Assembly (NCBI GenBank): GCA_945862125.1
Contig: CAMAYC010000002.1
Coordinates: 1 to 64,000 of the forward strand
Source of the DNA: Reyranella massiliensis 521
GTDB taxonomy: Bacteria; Pseudomonadota; Alphaproteobacteria; Reyranellales; Reyranellaceae
DNA: 64,000 bases
Direction of reading: 5' to 3'
The position numbers and the translations under genes were made by a program. The notes beneath the pieces are model-generated. The model ran no database searches. It saw only the letters and a list, made by a program, of their open reading frames with translations, and was not told where the DNA came from. Positions 1-9,459 of the stretch are shown piece by piece. The first letter of the stretch is position 1; each line of letters starts with the position of its first letter.

Positions 1-585
1 GATACGCTGGTGCTGTTCGGCAGCGACAACGGTCCCGAGTTCAGGCGTCCCTGGCGCGGCACGGCGGGACCGTGGCGCGGAACCTACCATACCGCGATGG
101 AGGGCGGGCTGCGGGTCCCCTTCATCCTGCGATGGCCGGGCCGCATCGCGCCCCGGCGCACGACGGAAGTCCTGCACATCACTGATCTCTACACGACGCT
201 GGCGACGCTCGGCGGCGCCCGCCTGCCGACCGACCGGCCGATCGACGGCATCGACCAGCTCGGTTTCTTCCTCGGCGAGCGGCCGACGTCGGCACGGGAC
301 GGGTTTCCATTCTACATCAAGACCGAACTCCGGGCCGTCAAATGGCGCGACTGGAAGATGCATCTCATGTGGGAGGTCGAGCCGAACGAAGGGCCGATCA
401 AGCTCGAGACGCCCTATCTCTTTAGTCTCGTGCAGGACCCGAAAGAGGAGACTGACGTGAACATGGAGGGCGGCTGGGTGCGCGGTCCGATCCGGCGCCT
501 GATCGAGTCGTTCCAGGCAAGTCTGAAGGCCCATCCGCCGATTCCCCCCGGCGCGCCGGACGATTTCAGGCCGGGGGCGGGGTGA
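1..585 (+). CDS. Arylsulfatase/sulfatase family protein, C-terminal fragment (5' end outside window)
   Basis: Open frame runs to the window start; MLFGSDNGPE...GGLRVPFILRWPGRI...DLYTTLATLGG is typical of the sulfatase C-terminal half. Confidence 0.85.
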   Translation, partial: DTLVLFGSDNGPEFRRPWRGTAGPWRGTYHTAMEGGLRVPFILRWPGRIAPRRTTEVLHITDLYTTLATLGGARLPTDRPIDGIDQLGFFLGERPTSARDGFPFYIKTELRAVKWRDWKMHLMWEVEPNEGPIKLETPYLFSLVQDPKEETDVNMEGGWVRGPIRRLIESFQASLKAHPPIPPGAPDDFRPGAG

Positions 586-620
586 CTGGAGAGCCCGCTT
601 TGCTTCCGCTACAGTGAATC

Positions 621-1460
621 ATGCCTGAAGTCATTTCCTCCCAGGGCGCGCTCGGGGCGCGCATCGAAAATCTGGATCGCAGGACCGCGAATGAGCCCGC
701 GGTCGCCGCGATGCTGAACCAGGCGCTGGCCGAGCATCTGCTGATCGTTGTCCCGGGCGAGCCGATGACGCCGGAAAAGACACGCGATTTCGCGGCAGCG
801 TTCGGCAAGCCGCAGACCCAGTTGCTGCGCTACAAGCGCAGCGGCGCCGTGCCGGAAGTGTCGGTGATGGTGAGCACGTTGATGGCCGACGGCACGACCG
901 ACAAGACGGCGATCCGAGCCGAGGACTGGCACACCGACGATTCCTACTTCGCCATCCCGGCCAAGGCGACTCTGCTTCACAGCATCGAGATCCCGAGCCA
1001 CGGCGGCTCGACCTGGTTCTGCAACATGCATTCGGTCTACGAGGCGCTCCCGGAGGCGACGAAGAAGCGGATCGAGGGGAAGCGGGCCATTCACGGCTAC
1101 GACACGCCGCGGGCGCGAAACCGTCCGTCGCCGCGCACGCCGGAGGAAATCGCCGAGACGCCCGATGTCGAGCATCCGCTGGTGCGGACGCATCCGGTGA
1201 CGGGCCGCAAGGCGCTCTATCTCAACCCCAATCGCCTCGACCGCATCGTCGGGCTGGAGCGGGCCGAGAGCGACGCTCTGCTCGACGAACTGGCCGACGA
1301 GGCGCGCAAGCCGCGCCACCATTTCGGGCATGTCTGGAACGTGGGCGACATCGTGGTGTGGGACAATCGCGCCACCATGCATCGCGTCATGATCGATTAT
1401 CCGGTGGGCGAGAAGCGGATCATGCAGCGCGTGCTGATCGAGGGCGACCGGCCGTTCTAG
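621..1460 (+). CDS. TauD/TfdA-family Fe(II)/2-oxoglutarate-dependent dioxygenase
   Basis: 279 aa; HTDDSYFAIPAKATLLHSIEIPSHGGSTWFCNM plus C-terminal GDIVVWDNRATMHRV metal/2OG motifs. Confidence 0.92.
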   Translation: MPEVISSQGALGARIENLDRRTANEPAVAAMLNQALAEHLLIVVPGEPMTPEKTRDFAAAFGKPQTQLLRYKRSGAVPEVSVMVSTLMADGTTDKTAIRAEDWHTDDSYFAIPAKATLLHSIEIPSHGGSTWFCNMHSVYEALPEATKKRIEGKRAIHGYDTPRARNRPSPRTPEEIAETPDVEHPLVRTHPVTGRKALYLNPNRLDRIVGLERAESDALLDELADEARKPRHHFGHVWNVGDIVVWDNRATMHRVMIDYPVGEKRIMQRVLIEGDRPF

Positions 1461-1466
1461 GTCACG

Positions 1467-1664
1467 CTATTTCGTGAGGATCAGCTTGTCGGAAGTGGTC
1501 ACCCGCAGGCGGTAGGCTTGGCCGTTGTGGCGGATGACGAGTTCGCGCTTGCCGCTCATCAGCTTGACGCTGTCGGTGACCGGAATGTCGCGGTCCGGGC
1601 CGTCCCATTTCAGGCCATCGGTTCTGAGGTCGTCTGACTGGAGGAGGCGGAGGGACTGATCCAT
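1467..1664 (-). CDS. hemP: Hemin uptake protein HemP/HmuP family
   Basis: Start trimmed to internal ATG; C-terminal LMSGKRELVIRHNGQAYRLRVTTSDKLILTK matches the HemP signature. Confidence 0.85.
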   Translation of the reverse strand: MDQSLRLLQSDDLRTDGLKWDGPDRDIPVTDSVKLMSGKRELVIRHNGQAYRLRVTTSDKLILTK

Positions 1665-1683
1665 TCGGCACCTGCTTATGTAT

Positions 1684-1704
1684 TGCGAATAAGTATTAGT
1701 TGCA
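1684..1704. promoter_or_regulatory. Imperfect dyad TGCGAATAAGTATTAGTTGCA upstream of hemP; candidate Fur/Irr-type iron-responsive operator
   Basis: AT-rich interrupted palindrome about 20 nt upstream of the hemP start and between divergent genes; regulator identity is inference. Confidence 0.4.
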
Positions 1705-1747
1705 TATATTGCGCTCACCGTCAACGCCGGATCGAAAGTGGTGATGC

Positions 1748-2263
1748 ATGCGACGCCCGATGGACGAGGAATTCGATCCAACCCTGATCGATCAAGAGAC
1801 CTGCGGTCGTCCGGACTGTATCTGCGCCTTGCCGATCGGCGAGCGCTTCCTCCTGTGGGCGCTGCGGCAATGGCAATGCGAGTTGATAAACTGGCGCGAC
1901 GACCGGGAACTGCCGCCGGAGGGATCGGTGCTCCTGCGCGGTTTCAGTCTGGCAGGTCTTCGCGACACGCTGAGCGACTTCGCGACCCTCATGGACGTGC
2001 TTCTGTTCGGCGCCCGGCGCGCCTTCGCCATCCATGCCCCGTCATGTTCCTCCATGAGCAGCGACGAGGCCGCGGTGATCGCGCTTTGCAGCCTGGCGCA
2101 GGGTGATCGCGACGGGCTGCTGCTAGCGTCGCTCGACGCCATGATGGTGCCGGCCGCCGCCGACGCCGCCGTCTTTCGGTTCAAGCTGTTCGCGATGGCG
2201 CTGAAGGAGGCGGGCCTCCATCTGCCGCCACCGAAAAGCGGGGCGGTAGGACGCCTGAACTAA
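1748..2263 (+). CDS. Hypothetical protein divergent from hemP
   Basis: 171-aa ORF, protein-like composition, divergent from hemP; no family recognised. Confidence 0.6.
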   Translation: MRRPMDEEFDPTLIDQETCGRPDCICALPIGERFLLWALRQWQCELINWRDDRELPPEGSVLLRGFSLAGLRDTLSDFATLMDVLLFGARRAFAIHAPSCSSMSSDEAAVIALCSLAQGDRDGLLLASLDAMMVPAAADAAVFRFKLFAMALKEAGLHLPPPKSGAVGRLN

Positions 2264-2504
2264 AGTTGCAAGTTCAGCAAGAATATGCTAAGTAAATCTA
2301 TAGGCTGTCGCTTCACTTGCGCCGGCCTTTTTCATGTCCCGCAGCCAACACCTCCGACGATCGGGCCGATGCCGACGCGACGCCGGCGCTGTGCCAGGCG
2401 AAACAGCCAAACCGTTGATCACGCTCGGCGAATCGACGATGGCGGCGCAGGCGACGGCACACCTGGCGGGTTTAAGCGGGACATTTCGTGTACCGCTGCC
2501 CCCT

Positions 2505-3698
2505 TCACTGCACCGCGCGAGCGGAAAGCAGGGCGTCGATCTCGGGGGCGGAGTAGCCGGCTTCCGCCAGCACCTCGCGCGTGTGCTCGCCTGTGCGTGG
2601 CGCATGGGTCTCGTCCTCGCGGGCGCCGCCCGAGAAGGTGTTGGCGAGCTTGGTGCGCCGGATGCGGCCTTCGCTGGGGTGGTCCTCGGGCTGGAAGAAG
2701 CCGACATCGGCGAGATGCGGGTCGGTCAAAAGGTCGTCGATCGAGTTGTAGCGGGCGGCAGGCACGTCGAGCCTGTCGAACAGTTCGACCCATTCGTCGG
2801 TCGTCTTGCCGGTGAGGCCTTCACGCTGGACCTCGAAATAGGCCGCGGCATTCTTCGTGCGCGCGGCGGCGCTGTCGAAACGCGGATCGGTTTTCAGCTC
2901 CGGCCGGCCGATGGCGTCGAAGAAGGCCAGCGCCTGGGCGTTGGTGTTTGGGCGGACGGTGACGTAACCGTCCTTGGTCGGCAGCGGCCGGTAATTGGGG
3001 CTGAGTAGCCGGCCGTCGCCGGTCGGTCCTACCGGCGGATCGAAGGTGGCGGCGCCGAGATGCTCGCTCGACACGAACGACGCCATGTTCTCGAGCATCG
3101 GCACGTCGATCGCCTCGCCCTTGCCGGTCTTCTCGCGCCGATAGAGCGCGAAGCCGATGCACTGGGCGGCAATGAGACCGCTGGTGTGGTCGCTCATCAC
3201 CATGGGCACGAAGCGCGGCTCGCCGGTGGCGCGGGCGATCGTGCCGGCGACGCCGGACAGGCTCTGCACGATCGGGTCATAGGCGGGGCGGTTGTAGTAA
3301 CGGCCGCCGCGGCCGAAGGCCAGGATCGAGCAGTGGATGAGCCTGGGATTGAGCTTGGCGAGACTCTTGTGGTCGAGGCCGGCGCGGCTGAGCGCCTCGG
3401 GGCGGACATTGCTCACGAACACGTCGGCCTTCCCGATCAGGCGGAGCAGGGCGGCATGGCCGTCCTTGTTCTTGAGATCGAGCACGATCGAGCGTTTGTT
3501 GCGGTTGAAGTTGATAAACTTGCCCGACATGCCGGGGGTGCGGCTGCCCTCGGCCATGGTGCGCAGCAGGTCGCCGCCCGGCGCCTCGACCTTGATCACG
3601 TCGGCGCCGTAGTCGGCCAGGGTGCGGGTGCAGATCGGGCCGACCACGACCGTCGTCAGGTCGACGACGCGGACGCCGGAGAGCGGACCGCCGCTCAT
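2505..3698 (-). CDS. CaiB/BaiF family (class III) CoA-transferase
   Basis: MSGGPLSGVRVVDLTTVVVGPICTRTLADYGADVIKVEAPGGD...; start trimmed to the ATGA overlap with the upstream gene. Confidence 0.93.
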   Translation of the reverse strand: MSGGPLSGVRVVDLTTVVVGPICTRTLADYGADVIKVEAPGGDLLRTMAEGSRTPGMSGKFINFNRNKRSIVLDLKNKDGHAALLRLIGKADVFVSNVRPEALSRAGLDHKSLAKLNPRLIHCSILAFGRGGRYYNRPAYDPIVQSLSGVAGTIARATGEPRFVPMVMSDHTSGLIAAQCIGFALYRREKTGKGEAIDVPMLENMASFVSSEHLGAATFDPPVGPTGDGRLLSPNYRPLPTKDGYVTVRPNTNAQALAFFDAIGRPELKTDPRFDSAAARTKNAAAYFEVQREGLTGKTTDEWVELFDRLDVPAARYNSIDDLLTDPHLADVGFFQPEDHPSEGRIRRTKLANTFSGGAREDETHAPRTGEHTREVLAEAGYSAPEIDALLSARAVQ

Positions 3699-4564
3699 GG
3701 TGCGAACTCCAGGTCCATATCGCCGCACAGCGTGCCGTTCTTGTCGGCCGCCCAGATCCTGAGCTTGCCGTCCTTTTGGGCTTCGCCGCGTACATCGAGC
3801 GTCTCGCCGACCCAGAGCGGATGGACGAGGCGGGCGGTGTAGCCGGTGAGCGTGCCCTTGGCATGGCGCAGTGCGGCATCCACCATGAGATGCATGGACA
3901 GGCCGCCGTTCGAGACCAGCGCCGGGTAGCCTTCATCGCTGCGCGTATAATCACCGTCGTAGTGAATTCTGTGGGCGTTCCAGGTGAGCGCCGAATAGCG
4001 GAAGTTGAGCGCGTTGGTGAGCGCCGTGGTGTCGCTCCAAGCCTGATCGGTGCGTGCCGGGGTGGCCACCGTGGCTGTCGTCTTTTGGCCAGACGGCACG
4101 GCGGGACGATAAATCGCGTCGAAATCGTCGACCGCCAATACCTTGCCATGCTGCTCGATCGTGTGGCGCATGGTCAGCACGAAGATGTCGCCGGAACGGC
4201 CGCTCTTGGGGACGATGTTGGCGACCTCCGCCTTTTTCACCGCGGGCTCGCCTGCGCGCAACTTGCCCATGACCTTGACCCTGCGGCCTGCACCCATGCG
4301 GCGCGGCATCGGGATCGGCGGCAGCACGATGCCCTTGTTGGGATGGCCATCGGGGCCGATGTCGGCCTGGCGAACGGTCTCTGTGAAGAAGATGCCGAAC
4401 CAGTGCGGTGGCAGTTCGGTGCCGGTCTGGAAACTTTCCGGGTCCATGTCGAAGGTGCCGGCGGCACGGCGCACGGCCATCAGTCCGATATCGTCCTCGA
4501 CGGTGCGGACGCGCCCGATCCAGGGGCGCAACTCGTCCATCGCCTTGTCCATCCAGCCTGTCAT
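3695..4564 (-). CDS. MaoC-like / FAS1-like acyl-CoA dehydratase (mesaconyl-CoA hydratase-like)
   Basis: MTGWMDKAMDELRPWIGR...; N-terminal MaoC-type hot-dog dehydratase and C-terminal HYDGDYTRSDEGYPALVSNGGLSMHLMVDAA hydratase motif. Confidence 0.8.
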   Translation of the reverse strand: MTGWMDKAMDELRPWIGRVRTVEDDIGLMAVRRAAGTFDMDPESFQTGTELPPHWFGIFFTETVRQADIGPDGHPNKGIVLPPIPMPRRMGAGRRVKVMGKLRAGEPAVKKAEVANIVPKSGRSGDIFVLTMRHTIEQHGKVLAVDDFDAIYRPAVPSGQKTTATVATPARTDQAWSDTTALTNALNFRYSALTWNAHRIHYDGDYTRSDEGYPALVSNGGLSMHLMVDAALRHAKGTLTGYTARLVHPLWVGETLDVRGEAQKDGKLRIWAADKNGTLCGDMDLEFAP

Positions 4565-4605
4565 GTCCGTTCCCTCGATTTTGCGGGAGGCATCCTCCAA
4601 CAAAA

Positions 4606-4631
4606 GAAGGGCCCGCAACAGCGGGCCCTTC
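4606..4631 (-). terminator. Rho-independent terminator of glnA
   Basis: 11-bp perfect stem GAAGGGCCCGC / GCGGGCCCTTC, 4-nt loop, T-run on the minus strand, immediately downstream of the glnA stop. Confidence 0.85.
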
Positions 4632-4658
4632 CAGTATCCGAAAGATCGGAGAGGTCGA

Positions 4659-6065
4659 TCAGACCGAGTAATACATCTTGTATTCGATCGGGGCCGGCTG
4701 ATGTTCCCAGTTGTAGACCTCTTCCCACTTGAGCTCCATGTAGGCGTCGATCTGGTCGTCGGTGAACACCCCGCCCTTGGTGAGGAAGGAGCGGTCGGCG
4801 TCGAGGCAATTCAGCGCCTCGCGCAGCGAGCCCGCGACGGTCGGAACCTTCGAGAGCTCCTCCGGCGGCAGGTCGTACAGGTTCTTGTCCATCGGATCGC
4901 CCGGATGGATCTTGTTGTTGATGCCGTCGATGCCGGCCATCAGCATCGCCGCGAAGGCGAGGTACGGATTGGCTGACGGGTCGGGGAAACGAACTTCCAC
5001 GCGCTTGCCCTTCGGCGACGCCGAGTAGGGGATGCGGCACGAGGCCGAACGGTTGCGCGAGGAGTAGGCCAGCAGCACCGGCGCCTCGAAGCCCGGGATG
5101 ACGCGCTTGTAGGAGTTGGTGCTGGCGTTGGTGAAGGCGTTCAGCGCTTTGGCGTGCTTGATGATGCCGCCGATGTAGTAGAGCGCCGTCTCCGACAGGT
5201 CGGCATAGCCCGAACCGGCGAACAGCGGCTTGCCGTCCTTCCAGATCGACTGGTGAGTGTGCATGCCCGAGCCGTTGTCGCCGTAGAGCGGCTTCGGCAT
5301 GAACGTCAGCGACTTGCCGTAGCTGTGGGCGACGTTGTGCAGCGTGTACTTGTACTTCTGCACGTTGTCCGCGGTCTTCACCAGCGTGTCGAAGCGGAAG
5401 CCGAGCTCGTTCTGCGCCGGCGCCACCTCGTGATGGTGAATTTCCATGGTGATGCCCATGTCGGTGCAGACCGACATCATTTCGGCACGGAGGTCGTTGT
5501 GGGTATCGACCGGCTGCACCGGGAAGTAGCCGCCCTTGACGCCGGGACGGTGGGCCAGGTTGCCACCCTCGACGGCGATGCCGGTGTTCCACGGCGATTC
5601 GTTCGACGAGATCGAATAGAAGCTGCCCTGCATCTGGACGTCGTAGCGGACGTCGTCGAACACGAAGAACTCGAGCTCGGGGCCGAACACGGCGGTGTCG
5701 CCGATGCCGGACGATTTCATGAAGGCTTCGGCGCGCTTGGCGGTCGAGCGCGGGCAGCGGGCATAGAGTTGGCCGGTCGAGGGCTCGACGACGTCGCAGT
5801 TCACGATCAGCGTGGTCTGGGCGGCGAAAGGATCGAGCACGGCCGTCGAGGGATCCGGCATCAGGATCATGTCGGACTCGTTGATGGCCTTCCAGCCGGC
5901 GATTGAGGAGCCGTCGAACATCACGCCGTCGGTGAAGGTGTCTTCATCCGTGGCCGAGGCCATGCGGGCGGTATGCTGCCACTTGCCGCGCGGGTCGGTG
6001 AAGCGGAAGTCGACGAACTTGACGTCTTTTTCCTTCATCAAAGCGAGAACTTGTTTGGCGTCCAT
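4659..6065 (-). CDS. glnA: Glutamine synthetase type I
   Basis: 468 aa; [43 protein letters not shown]-terminal [26 protein letters not shown]. Confidence 0.98.
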   Translation of the reverse strand: MDAKQVLALMKEKDVKFVDFRFTDPRGKWQHTARMASATDEDTFTDGVMFDGSSIAGWKAINESDMILMPDPSTAVLDPFAAQTTLIVNCDVVEPSTGQLYARCPRSTAKRAEAFMKSSGIGDTAVFGPELEFFVFDDVRYDVQMQGSFYSISSNESPWNTGIAVEGGNLAHRPGVKGGYFPVQPVDTHNDLRAEMMSVCTDMGITMEIHHHEVAPAQNELGFRFDTLVKTADNVQKYKYTLHNVAHSYGKSLTFMPKPLYGDNGSGMHTHQSIWKDGKPLFAGSGYADLSETALYYIGGIIKHAKALNAFTNASTNSYKRVIPGFEAPVLLAYSSRNRSASCRIPYSASPKGKRVEVRFPDPSANPYLAFAAMLMAGIDGINNKIHPGDPMDKNLYDLPPEELSKVPTVAGSLREALNCLDADRSFLTKGGVFTDDQIDAYMELKWEEVYNWEHQPAPIEYKMYYSV

Positions 6066-6119
6066 TTGTCGTACATCCCTCTCTTGTAGTTGACGGTACT
6101 CAACGCCCAGCGGCGTTGC

Positions 6120-6545
<426 letters not shown>

Positions 6546-6655
6546 TTAACCACAGACATCGCCTCAAAAAGCGGGGAATTTGGTCATGAATAGGGCTGTT
6601 AGGTTAATGTATAGGCATATTTGTGCCTATTTCGTAATCTAGAGTAGGTTTCCTC

Positions 6656-7822
6656 ATGAAGTCCGCAAGTTCACTGATGTCCGGCCTCGGGACCACGGTT
6701 TTCGAGGTGATGTCGGCCCTGGCCCGCGAGCATCAATCTGTGAATCTTGGTCAGGGCTTCCCCGACGACAAGGGACCGCAGGAGGTTCGAGCGGCGGCTG
6801 CCGACTATTTGTTGAACGGCCATAACCAGTACCCGCCGATGATGGGCATTCCGGAGTTGCGTCAGGCGGTGGCGGAACACGCGAAGCGGTTCCAGGGGCT
6901 CGATATCGACTGGCAATCCGAGGTTCTCGTGACCTCAGGCGCGACCGAGGCGCTGGCCGATTGTCTGTTCGGGTTGATTGAACCCGGCGACGAGGTGGTG
7001 CTGATAGAGCCACTTTACGACTCCTATCTGCCGATGGTGCGAAGGGCAGGGGGCATTCCGAGGCTGGTACGCCTCGAGCCGCCGACGTGGCGCCTTCCGC
7101 GCGAGGAGCTGGCGGCGGCGTTCAACCTCCGCACCAAGCTCATCCTGTTCAACACCCCCATGAATCCGTGCTCCAAGGTGTTCGATCGCGAAGAGCTCGA
7201 TTTCATTGCCGGCCTATGCCTCCAGCACGATGTCTATGCCGTCTGCGACGAAGTCTACGAACACATCATTTTCGACGATCGACGCCACGTCTCGCTCATG
7301 ACCCTCCCGGGCATGCGCGCACGCACCGTTCGCATCGGCTCAGCTGGCAAGAGCTTCAGCCTGACGGGCTGGAAAGTCGGATACATCACCGCTGCGGCGG
7401 AGCTCATGAAACCGATCGCGAAGACGCATCAGTTCATGACCTTCACCACTCCGCCCAACCTGCAATGGGGGGCGGCGACCGGCCTGCGTCTGGCCGACGA
7501 CTATTATTCGAGCCTGGCGTCGGACATGCAGCGCAAGCGCGACCGGCTGGCAATGGCTCTGGCCGACATCGGTTTCGATGTCTTGCCGGCGCACGGCACC
7601 TATTTCGTGACGACGGACTTCCGGCCTTTGGGCTTCAATGGCACGGACGACGATTTCTGCCGATATATCACCGTCGAAGCCGGGGTAACGGCGGTACCGG
7701 TCAGCGCCTTTTACGACGAGCCAGTACGGGCACCCCGACATTTTGCCCGCTTCTGCTTCTGCAAGCACGACGCGACCCTGGACAGCGCGATCGATCGGCT
7801 GGGGCGGCATTTTCGGAAATGA
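6656..7822 (+). CDS. PLP-dependent class I/II aminotransferase
   Basis: 388 aa; NLGQGFPDDKGP, NTPMNPCSKV, SAGKSFSLTGWKVGY PLP-lysine motif. Confidence 0.94.
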   Translation: MKSASSLMSGLGTTVFEVMSALAREHQSVNLGQGFPDDKGPQEVRAAAADYLLNGHNQYPPMMGIPELRQAVAEHAKRFQGLDIDWQSEVLVTSGATEALADCLFGLIEPGDEVVLIEPLYDSYLPMVRRAGGIPRLVRLEPPTWRLPREELAAAFNLRTKLILFNTPMNPCSKVFDREELDFIAGLCLQHDVYAVCDEVYEHIIFDDRRHVSLMTLPGMRARTVRIGSAGKSFSLTGWKVGYITAAAELMKPIAKTHQFMTFTTPPNLQWGAATGLRLADDYYSSLASDMQRKRDRLAMALADIGFDVLPAHGTYFVTTDFRPLGFNGTDDDFCRYITVEAGVTAVPVSAFYDEPVRAPRHFARFCFCKHDATLDSAIDRLGRHFRK

Positions 7823-7944
7823 GCACAAACTGCTCCGAATAGCGGTTTTAGTTACAAATTTCCTGCCGACCGGGTTTCACAGAGCGTATACTGTTTTTAG
7901 TAACGATTGATGGTCTCGGCCGTTACAAGCGAAACGAACAGTGA

Positions 7945-8622
7945 ATGGACGTTCATGTCGAACCTGCAGGCGGCGTGAGATCGGGCGGATCCGCATTGTC
8001 TCCACTGACATCCGCTAAACCTCCTTCCCGGATCGATGGTCGCCGCCTGCGCAGCGAGCGGACCAAGCAACTGATCATGGAGGCTTTTCTCGCGCTCCTG
8101 CGCGACAGCGCCACGATGCCGACCGCCGCGCAGATTGCGGAGCGTGCGGGCTATTCGGTTCGGTCCATATTCGAGCGCTTTCCCGATCTCAACGCGCTGC
8201 GGGTGGCGACAGTCGACTACTCGCTGGCGCAGGCCGCGGCTTTGGCGCCGCCGCGCCATGTCGACGGCGACCGGCCGACCAGGATCAGGTCGCACGTGGA
8301 GACGAGGGCGGGCACTTGTGAACGCGGCATCGCGCTATGGCGTGTGTTTCTCTTCACGGTGGAGGAGTCAGAGGAGCTCAAGCTTCGCCTGAGGATCGCG
8401 CGGCAGCGAACCATAGACCGGTTCGAGGTCATGTACCGGCCCGAGCTTGCGACACTCGGCGAGCCCGAGCGCAGGTATCTCCTGATTGCGCTCGAAGCCC
8501 TTACCGAAATGGAAAGCTGGGCGCGGATGCGCGAGATGTACGGGATGTCCTTCGAGGAAGGTTGTGCTGTCTGGATTCGTGCGATCGACCGCATGCTTCC
8601 TCCGACGCCGCAGGGAAAATGA
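7945..8622 (+). CDS. TetR/AcrR-family regulator (paralog 1 of 3)
   Basis: DGRRLRSERTKQLIMEAFLALLRDSATMPTAAQIAERAGYSVRSIFERFPDLNALR N-terminal HTH. Confidence 0.88.
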   Translation: MDVHVEPAGGVRSGGSALSPLTSAKPPSRIDGRRLRSERTKQLIMEAFLALLRDSATMPTAAQIAERAGYSVRSIFERFPDLNALRVATVDYSLAQAAALAPPRHVDGDRPTRIRSHVETRAGTCERGIALWRVFLFTVEESEELKLRLRIARQRTIDRFEVMYRPELATLGEPERRYLLIALEALTEMESWARMREMYGMSFEEGCAVWIRAIDRMLPPTPQGK

Positions 8623-8626
8623 GGAC

Positions 8627-9286
8627 ATGTCCGCCGCTGAAGCAGCCGTGACCGAGGCAAACTTGGCAAAAGACCCCATAACCCGGTCCGTTCGAATTGA
8701 TGGCCGCCGCCTGCGCAGCGAGCGAACCCGGCAGTTGATCATCGAAGCCTATCTCGCCTTGGCGCGAGAGGAGTCGCCTATCTTGCCGACCGCCGCCAAG
8801 GTTGCGGAACGCGCCGGCTATTCCGTGCGCTCGGTCTTCGAGCGGTTTCCCGATCTTCACAGCCTGCAGATTGCCGCTGCGGACTTTGCCATCACCCAGG
8901 TGGTCGCGATGGCGGCGTCACGCGATGCCAGCGGTGGCCGCATGGTGCGGATCAAGTCGCACGTCGATACCCGCGCCCGCGCCTCCGAGCGCTGGCTGCC
9001 GCTGTGGCGGGCTCTCATCGCGAACCAGGGCAGTTCGGCGGAACTCAAGGCCCGTGCCCATGCGATGCGCGAGCGGGTCCTTTCCCTGATGGAACATATG
9101 TATGCACCGGAGCTGTCGACTCTGTCGGACGTGGCTCGCCGCCATACGCTGATTGCCCTTGAGGCTATTGTGGACGTCGAGAGTTGGGCACGGATGCGGG
9201 AGTATTTTGGTCTCTCCAACGAGGAGGCCTCCGCCGCGTGGATTCAGGCCATCGACCGTCTTCTGCCGCCGACTCCGCCGGAATGA
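8627..9286 (+). CDS. TetR/AcrR-family regulator (paralog 2 of 3)
   Basis: ATG 4 nt after the previous stop; DGRRLRSERTRQLIIEAYLALAREESPILPTAAKVAERAGYSVRSVFERFPDLHSLQ. Confidence 0.88.
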   Translation: MSAAEAAVTEANLAKDPITRSVRIDGRRLRSERTRQLIIEAYLALAREESPILPTAAKVAERAGYSVRSVFERFPDLHSLQIAAADFAITQVVAMAASRDASGGRMVRIKSHVDTRARASERWLPLWRALIANQGSSAELKARAHAMRERVLSLMEHMYAPELSTLSDVARRHTLIALEAIVDVESWARMREYFGLSNEEASAAWIQAIDRLLPPTPPE

Positions 9287-9459
9287 ACGCTCGAGCCTGA
9301 GCCGGCGCCGAGCTGCAATCGTTACTATTCGCAATGAGTCCCTGCCGGGTGTAGTCTTTTTTGCTTGTTCTCGTGCGAGCGTCTCTAGTGAGCGCGGCGA
9401 GTAAGCGGACGGCCGATAGCGTTTGGCGCGAGGCCGGCAGCCGTTGTGAGCTGGATCGA

